Source: Candidatus Heimdallarchaeota archaeon
Lineage (GTDB): Archaea > Asgardarchaeota > Heimdallarchaeia > Heimdallarchaeales > Heimdallarchaeaceae
Assembly (NCBI GenBank): GCA_019057815.1
Contig: JAHLWR010000002.1
Coordinates: forward strand, 182,762 to 230,258
Length of the DNA stretch: 47,497 nucleotides
Direction: 5' to 3'
Part shown: one piece after another, positions 43,316 through 47,497 of the stretch
Numbering within the stretch: the stretch's first letter is position 1
How the letters are laid out: every line of letters begins with the position of its first letter
Translations under genes and position numbers: made by a program
Notes under the pieces: generated by a model
Told to the model about the DNA's origin: nothing
The model's database searches: none
What the model saw: only the letters and a program-made list of their open reading frames with translations

Positions 43316-43537
43316 TTAAGCTTGAAGTAGTTCGTCCCATAACTTAAGATCTTCTTTTGCTTGCTTTTTATCAAGCTTGGAAATGACAAAACCAGTATGA
43401 ACAAGAACATAATCCTCGATTTCAAGAGTTTCTTCTAACAAGGAAATATCAGCTTCACGCCTTACACCAGTGATATCAACAATAATTCGGTTATTTTTCA
43501 ATATTTCACAAACTTTAGCGGGGATAGCTAAACACAT
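43316..43537 (-). CDS. hypC: Hydrogenase maturation chaperone HypC
   Basis: 73-residue chaperone that carries the Fe(CN)2CO unit with HypD to the large subunit. It starts MCLAIPAKV with the essential C2. The OB-like strands and the EDYVLVHTGFVISKLD segment are standard. It lies 64 bases downstream of hypD on the same strand and upstream of the ORF with a copied tail. Confidence 0.96.
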   Translation of the reverse strand: MCLAIPAKVCEILKNNRIIVDITGVRREADISLLEETLEIEDYVLVHTGFVISKLDKKQAKEDLKLWDELLQA

Positions 43538-43601
43538 GGGTATCTAAAGTTCCTCTAACTAGATATTAATTAACTTTTGTTATACAGCAATTAATCCGGT
43601 T

Positions 43602-44708
43602 TCACAAATCTATTTCCTCATAAGTAGCAGCAACATTACATGTTCCTTCATGACTGACCATACAAGCTCCAATGGGGTGATCAGGGCGACACGATTTCAT
43701 AAATAACTTGCACTCAGAAGGCTTTGTTTTTCCAATTAAAATCTCATCACATAAGCACCCTTTATGTAAATCAGTCAGTGGTAAATCTGGAATGGTATAT
43801 TTTTTCTTTGCATCAATATGAGCATATTTTTTACTTATTTCATGTCCGGTTTTAGGCCAAACACCCAGCCCTCTCCAACGTGCGTCAGATATCACAAATG
43901 CATCATCCAAAGCTCTAATAGCTGCGAGATTTCCTTCTTCTTTCACATACCTCTTGTAAACATTATCAACTTTGGGCTTATTTTCACGAATTTGTTTAAG
44001 TAGAGAATAAATACCTAACAAAATATCTACAGGTTCAAAACCAGCGACAGCAACAGGAAAATTATATTTCTCGGGTACAAAATCATAAGGTTTACTACCA
44101 ATAATTGTTGATACATGACCAGGAGCGAGAAAACCATGAAATTCAATATCATCACGTTGCATAAGCAGTTCCATGGCAGGGGGGATAAGTTTGTGAGAAG
44201 AATAAATGCTGAAATTAGGTATAGACGTTCTAATAACTTCTGCGGCTGTAATACTGGAAGTTGTTTCGAAACCTACGCTAAAGAAAATAATATCCGTTTT
44301 AGGATTCTTTTCAGCAATTTTTATAGCATCACTTACACTATAAACAACACGAATATCGACTCCTCTACCCTTAGCTTGATAGAGAGACTCAGTTGAGCCA
44401 GGAACACGCATCATATCACCAAAGGTAGTAATAATAGCACCGTGAGTGTCAGCAACCCAGAGAACTTCATCAATATCTTGGGCACTACAGACACATACTG
44501 GGCAGCCTGGACCTGCTATTAATTCTACTTCTTTTGGTATTAACGAACGTAGTCCTGCCTTTACAAGATCATGTTCATGTGTCCCACATACATGCATGAG
44601 ACGTACAGGATTGCCTATTTGCCCTATTTCTTTATTTATCTTTTTCAACAAAATTTCTGTCACATGCTTACTTCGATATCTTTCTGTTGGGTCAGACATT
44701 TTACTCAT
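43602..44708 (-). CDS. hypD: Hydrogenase maturation protein HypD
   Basis: Assembles the Fe(CN)2CO unit with HypC. Conserved cysteine blocks are present: MHVCGTHE (about 40), GPGCPVCVC (about 65-73), and the C-terminal [4Fe-4S] set GCLCDEILIGKTKPSEC, CRPDHPIGAC and GTCNVA. Family stretches PGHVSTIIG and AGFEPVDILLGI also match. I chose ATG 44708 (MSKMSDPTERY), giving 368 residues; a TTG at 44735 would add nine residues. A TATA-like CATTTATACAA at about 44800-44810 on the minus strand is the likely promoter. Confidence 0.96.
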   Translation of the reverse strand: MSKMSDPTERYRSKHVTEILLKKINKEIGQIGNPVRLMHVCGTHEHDLVKAGLRSLIPKEVELIAGPGCPVCVCSAQDIDEVLWVADTHGAIITTFGDMMRVPGSTESLYQAKGRGVDIRVVYSVSDAIKIAEKNPKTDIIFFSVGFETTSSITAAEVIRTSIPNFSIYSSHKLIPPAMELLMQRDDIEFHGFLAPGHVSTIIGSKPYDFVPEKYNFPVAVAGFEPVDILLGIYSLLKQIRENKPKVDNVYKRYVKEEGNLAAIRALDDAFVISDARWRGLGVWPKTGHEISKKYAHIDAKKKYTIPDLPLTDLHKGCLCDEILIGKTKPSECKLFMKSCRPDHPIGACMVSHEGTCNVAATYEEIDL

Positions 44709-45042
44709 ATCCACTTTTCTTTCTGTTTTTCGCAAATCATTGAGGGATAAATAATTTCTTCTCTATGACAAAAATTTCTTTTACTTACTAAAAACCTCAA
44801 TTGTATAAATGTTTCACTCTTTCATTATTATACTCTTTAGTTTTGTTAATTTAACGGCTCCAATAACTTTTGAAGATATAATATAGTGTATTAACTATTG
44901 TAAACAATCAAATTGAAATTAATTCTTTTTATCCTATTTTACCCCCCCTAAAGAATGAATTCTGGTTTTTCTATTTAATTATACTTTTATATGTGATGCC
45001 TATCTTCTACTTTAAATGGAAATAATTTCTGGTGAAATATAG
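44709..45042. other. 334-bp divergent region between hypD and flavodoxin
   Basis: AT-rich with no coding sequence or RNA recognised. It contains the two divergent promoters, a TATA-like CATTTATACAA near 44800-44810 for hypD and CTTTTATATG at 44984-44993 for the flavodoxin, and a C-run (CCCCCCC) near 44942-44948 that stands out from the background. Confidence 0.55.
44984..44993 (+). promoter_or_regulatory. TATA box of the flavodoxin gene
   Basis: CTTTTATATG centred about 55 bases upstream of ATG 45043, implying a start near 45015 and a leader of about 28 bases that includes the GGTGA ribosome site at 45032-45036. Confidence 0.5.
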
Positions 45043-45594
45043 ATGAAAGTTTTGATAGTATATTACAGTGAAACAGGTAATACAAAAAAGATAGCTGAAG
45101 CTATTTATGAAGTTACATTACAAAATCATGATACCCATCTTAAGAATCTCAAAGAGGTTAAAGTAGATGATTTAAATAATTATGATTTAGTTTTCTTGGG
45201 GTCTGCATGTCATAGCGCTGATTTAGCTCCTCCAGTTTTAAAATTCTTGGAAAAAACTCCTACTTCTCCTGATTTCAAGCTTGCAGGATTCTTTACTCAT
45301 TCAGTTATTCCTCCAAAGGGAAGTGAGATAAATGAGTCATTATATGAAAAATGGGCAGGAAAATGTGGTAAAGCATTTGAAAAAACCAAGACAGAAAAGG
45401 AAGTAGATTTTAAAGGATACTTTAGATGTCGGGGAGCACCTTCACCTGCTATAGAAGAGTTCATTCATAAAAGTATAATAACAGATGAAAATGAGTTTCA
45501 GAAATATGTAGAGGAAGCAAGGAAGCATCCAGATGAGACAGATATAGAGGATGCTAAAAAATTCGCTCAGGAAATACTGAAAATTTCTCTCTAA
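45043..45594 (+). CDS. Flavodoxin family protein
   Basis: 183 residues with the FMN-phosphate loop VYYSETGNTKKIAEAI at about residue 6-21 (S/T-x-T-G-N-T) and the second FMN-binding loop FLGSACHSADLAPPV at about 55-69. A third region, FFTHSVIPPKGSEI, follows. The length and the C-terminal helical tail match multi-domain flavodoxin relatives (flavodoxin/NADPH-dependent FMN reductase class). It could shuttle electrons for the neighbouring hydrogenase. It is the only plus-strand gene between the two minus-strand hydrogenase gene blocks, and has its own TATA box and GGTGA ribosome site. Confidence 0.85.
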   Translation: MKVLIVYYSETGNTKKIAEAIYEVTLQNHDTHLKNLKEVKVDDLNNYDLVFLGSACHSADLAPPVLKFLEKTPTSPDFKLAGFFTHSVIPPKGSEINESLYEKWAGKCGKAFEKTKTEKEVDFKGYFRCRGAPSPAIEEFIHKSIITDENEFQKYVEEARKHPDETDIEDAKKFAQEILKISL

Positions 45595-45707
45595 ATTATT
45601 ATGACACTTTAGCTTGACACAAGTTTATTTCTAGTAAAAGAAAATTGTTCCATCTTTTTTGTTATATCTATTAAAATGAAAAAGAAAAAGAAAAGAAAAA
45701 AGGAAGT

Positions 45708-47219
45708 TTAAGTCCACAAGGGTAGCAATCCTTGAACAGCATCGACTATGTATTCAAAGACTTTTCCTGGCCATACACCTAATAGAATGACAATTACCAT
45801 CATTATTGTAAGTGGTATTGCTTCAAATTTGGGTATTTTTAGTTTTTCCTCAGCTTTTGCTTCTGGTGGGTCAAATACTATGTATTTGAGTATATATAAG
45901 TAACCTCCAAGAGCCAGTACAGAGTTAATCACAGCAAATATTACCAATATAAGGTTCATTATTTGAGCGTGATTACCACTATAGACTGATAGGATGACTA
46001 AAAGTTTTGATACAAAACCGCCTGTTATGGGTATTCCTGCTAGAGACAAAAGACTTGTTGTCAGGACTATAGCAATAAAAGGCGACCTTCTGCCTAATCC
46101 TTTCATATTTCGAATATCTCTTGAGCCTACAGCTGCTATCATGGTTCCGCTGAGTAAAAACAGAGCTCCTTTTCCTAATGAATGGGTAAAGATGTGCATA
46201 ACAGAAGCTTCTAACCCAATTGCGGTTCCAGCACCAATACCTAAAATCACGTAACCAAGATGTACAGTAGTTGAATAGGCCAATATTCGTTTTAAGTCTA
46301 TTATATCCTTCCGTTTGAATTGAGAGAATACTAAGTAGTTCCCTTCAATCATTGTAAGGATACCTAACCAAGATATGAATACTGAAGTGTTTGGAAGGAA
46401 GTTTCCATTGCCTGAGAATCCCCAGAATATCGTTCTATATATTGCAAAAGCACCAGCTTTAACTACAATACCAGAAAGTAATGCGGAGATTGTTGAAGGC
46501 GCATTGGAATGTGCATCAGGTAGCCATGCATTCAAGAATAACATAGCAGCTGTTACACCGAAACCTACAATATACAAGGCACTAATAACACCTGTAATCT
46601 TACCAATTGGAGCCATTCCAACTAGAGCATCAAAGCTTACAGTTCCATAGTAACCATAGGTTAAAGCAGTGGCCAATAACACGAGCATACTTCCAACTGT
46701 TGACATTAAGAAATACTTGAGTGAGGCTTCTACAGCTCCGCGTTTTGCACGATCAAAAGCAACTAACGAATATGCACTTAGGGCAAATAATTCCCAACCA
46801 ATAAACAGTGTAAAGAAGTTAGAAGACATAACGACAGCTGATAGACCTGTTAATAGTGTAAGAATCAGAGCATAGTAGTATCCTAAGCCGTTCTTTCCTT
46901 TCATATAGTCAACACTGAAAAGTACAGCCATTAGTACTAAGAAACTAAATATTGAAATCAATATCGCTTCCAAGTTTCCATATTTGCCAAATTCTAGCAA
47001 TTTATCGTCAGTAGTGTTAAGTTTCTTGAAATTATCTACAAATATCGATATTATTGCTAAGACAAAGACAGTAAGTGCAACGACATTAGCAAAAATATGG
47101 TTTAGACAATCAGTACAAATCCCCATTTTCTTTAGGTATTTTCGCATCTGTTCAAATAACACTAGCAGGACTGCTCCAACAATTGGAACAATTAGTATAA
47201 GAGAGAGATAGGTTATCAT
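45708..47219 (-). CDS. NuoN/MrpD-like proton-conducting membrane subunit
   Basis: 503 residues, about 14 membrane helices, antiporter-like family shared by complex I NuoL/M/N, Mrp antiporters and group 4 hydrogenases. Core signatures: VVMSSNFFTLFIGWELFALSAYSLVAF (about 130-155) with the conserved Glu, the ASLKYFLMSTVGS loop (about 167-180), WLPDAHSNAPSTISALLSG (about 233-252) with PD and H, and HIFTHSLGKGALFLLSG near 340. It pumps ions driven by hydrogen or ferredoxin chemistry. It overlaps the NuoL-like gene end by one base and is probably its operon partner. Confidence 0.9.
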   Translation of the reverse strand: MITYLSLILIVPIVGAVLLVLFEQMRKYLKKMGICTDCLNHIFANVVALTVFVLAIISIFVDNFKKLNTTDDKLLEFGKYGNLEAILISIFSFLVLMAVLFSVDYMKGKNGLGYYYALILTLLTGLSAVVMSSNFFTLFIGWELFALSAYSLVAFDRAKRGAVEASLKYFLMSTVGSMLVLLATALTYGYYGTVSFDALVGMAPIGKITGVISALYIVGFGVTAAMLFLNAWLPDAHSNAPSTISALLSGIVVKAGAFAIYRTIFWGFSGNGNFLPNTSVFISWLGILTMIEGNYLVFSQFKRKDIIDLKRILAYSTTVHLGYVILGIGAGTAIGLEASVMHIFTHSLGKGALFLLSGTMIAAVGSRDIRNMKGLGRRSPFIAIVLTTSLLSLAGIPITGGFVSKLLVILSVYSGNHAQIMNLILVIFAVINSVLALGGYLYILKYIVFDPPEAKAEEKLKIPKFEAIPLTIMMVIVILLGVWPGKVFEYIVDAVQGLLPLWT

Positions 47220-47497
47220 TAGACAATCACCACCAAAACAACAATGGCAGCTATAGCTACCAATGATCCTAGAACCATGTTCCAGTTAATTTTACCAGTC
47301 TTCAAGAAGGAGAATTGTTTTCCTATCCAGAAAGTTGGTTTAACAAAGACATAATCATAGAAATGATCAATGTAGTATCCATTTGCAACAAAAGATCTTA
47401 CAGCTTTTAGAGCTTTGTTGGTTTCAATGAATTTGACTTCAGTTTGTCCTTTACCGTACATTAGAAAGGCACTGCCGATTCCTAATAATAAAGCACC
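47219..47497 (-). CDS. NuoL/MbhH-like membrane subunit (5' end outside window)
   Basis: C-terminal fragment of a complex I-type antiporter subunit; 92 residues are seen, continuous with the window edge. The typical NuoL tail NGYYIDHFYDYVFVKPTF is present, followed by a final membrane helix (MVLGSLVAIAAIVVLVVIV). It ends one base inside the start of the NuoN-like gene. The missing 5' portion, and probably a NuoH-like subunit, lie beyond 47497. Confidence 0.85.
   Translation of the reverse strand, partial: GALLLGIGSAFLMYGKGQTEVKFIETNKALKAVRSFVANGYYIDHFYDYVFVKPTFWIGKQFSFLKTGKINWNMVLGSLVAIAAIVVLVVIV

Noticed and set aside
1-47497. CRISPR arrays, insertion sequences, or prophage genes
   Set aside because: No regularly spaced repeats, transposase, integrase or virion genes were seen in any frame; two-unit repeats found are short operators or codon repeats.

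Overview
The window looks like a piece of an AT-rich (about one third G+C by eye) archaeal chromosome. Archaeal hallmarks include archaeosine synthase subunits, the CTP-type riboflavin kinase, aEF-1beta, L40e, DnaG-type primase, Hjc, pelota, Pth2, TruD, a geranylgeranyl reductase family protein and an archaeal SRP RNA. Several features suggest an Asgard lineage, perhaps Heimdallarchaeia-like: a translin, proteins that look like roadblock/longin folds, a C2-like protein, very long cytoplasmic coiled-coil proteins, and a group 4 [NiFe] hydrogenase together with an NfnAB/SudBA flavoprotein. The Asgard assignment is inference from gene content, not a phylogenetic result.

Layout. 1-4300: prenyl diphosphate synthase (cut by the window edge), translin, glycerate 2-kinase, and a ribK-ribL pair for FMN/FAD synthesis. 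4528-7678: tRNA-Lys followed at once by arcS and the radical-SAM partner RaSEA (archaeosine). 7689-15661: mostly unrecognised signalling or structural proteins (roadblock-like protein, TrmB-like head on a giant coiled coil, GAF-GAF-PAS degenerate kinase, V4R-like and C2-like proteins) interrupted by the aEF-1beta/zinc-ribbon pair. 15672-20517, all minus strand: geranylgeranyl reductase, truD-pth2, KH protein, COG1340 coiled coil, L40e. 20831-23667: a self-contained plus-strand operon of five unfamiliar genes, including two microproteins and a coiled-coil protein with an ArsR-type winged helix. Its promoter carries two tandem TACA-N6-TGTA sites and a third copy upstream. 23678-25316: orphan cytosine-5 DNA methyltransferase, tRNA-Val, and a GC-rich, highly foldable intergenic stretch that is probably a non-coding RNA of unknown class. 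25317-34534: dnaG, a membrane coiled-coil protein, nfnA-nfnB, rimI-like, hjc-pelA, a COG2108 radical SAM protein and a possible tandem longin protein. 34761-38820: site-2 protease, a TtuA/Ncs6 tRNA thiolase, an RS/RG-rich zinc-ribbon membrane protein, and the SRP RNA gene sandwiched between two paralogous membrane microproteins. 38869-47497: the group 4 hydrogenase region. It has a maturation protease, small subunit, ferredoxin, large subunit and NuoC-like subunit, an ORF carrying a hypC-like tail, hypC, hypD, a flavodoxin, and NuoN/NuoL-like membrane subunits (the last cut by the window edge).

Working together. The hydrogenase, its HypC/HypD/protease maturation factors, ferredoxin, flavodoxin and antiporter-like subunits would couple ferredoxin, H2 and ion gradients. 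NfnAB would link the ferredoxin and NAD(P)H pools. Translation and RNA quality-control genes (arcS, RaSEA, TtuA/Ncs6, truD, pth2, pelA, L40e, aEF-1beta, SRP RNA, two tRNAs) make up much of the rest. The most novel material is the 20.8-23.7 kb operon with its operators, the unexplained structured RNA at about 24.94-25.14 kb, and the microprotein pair around the SRP RNA.
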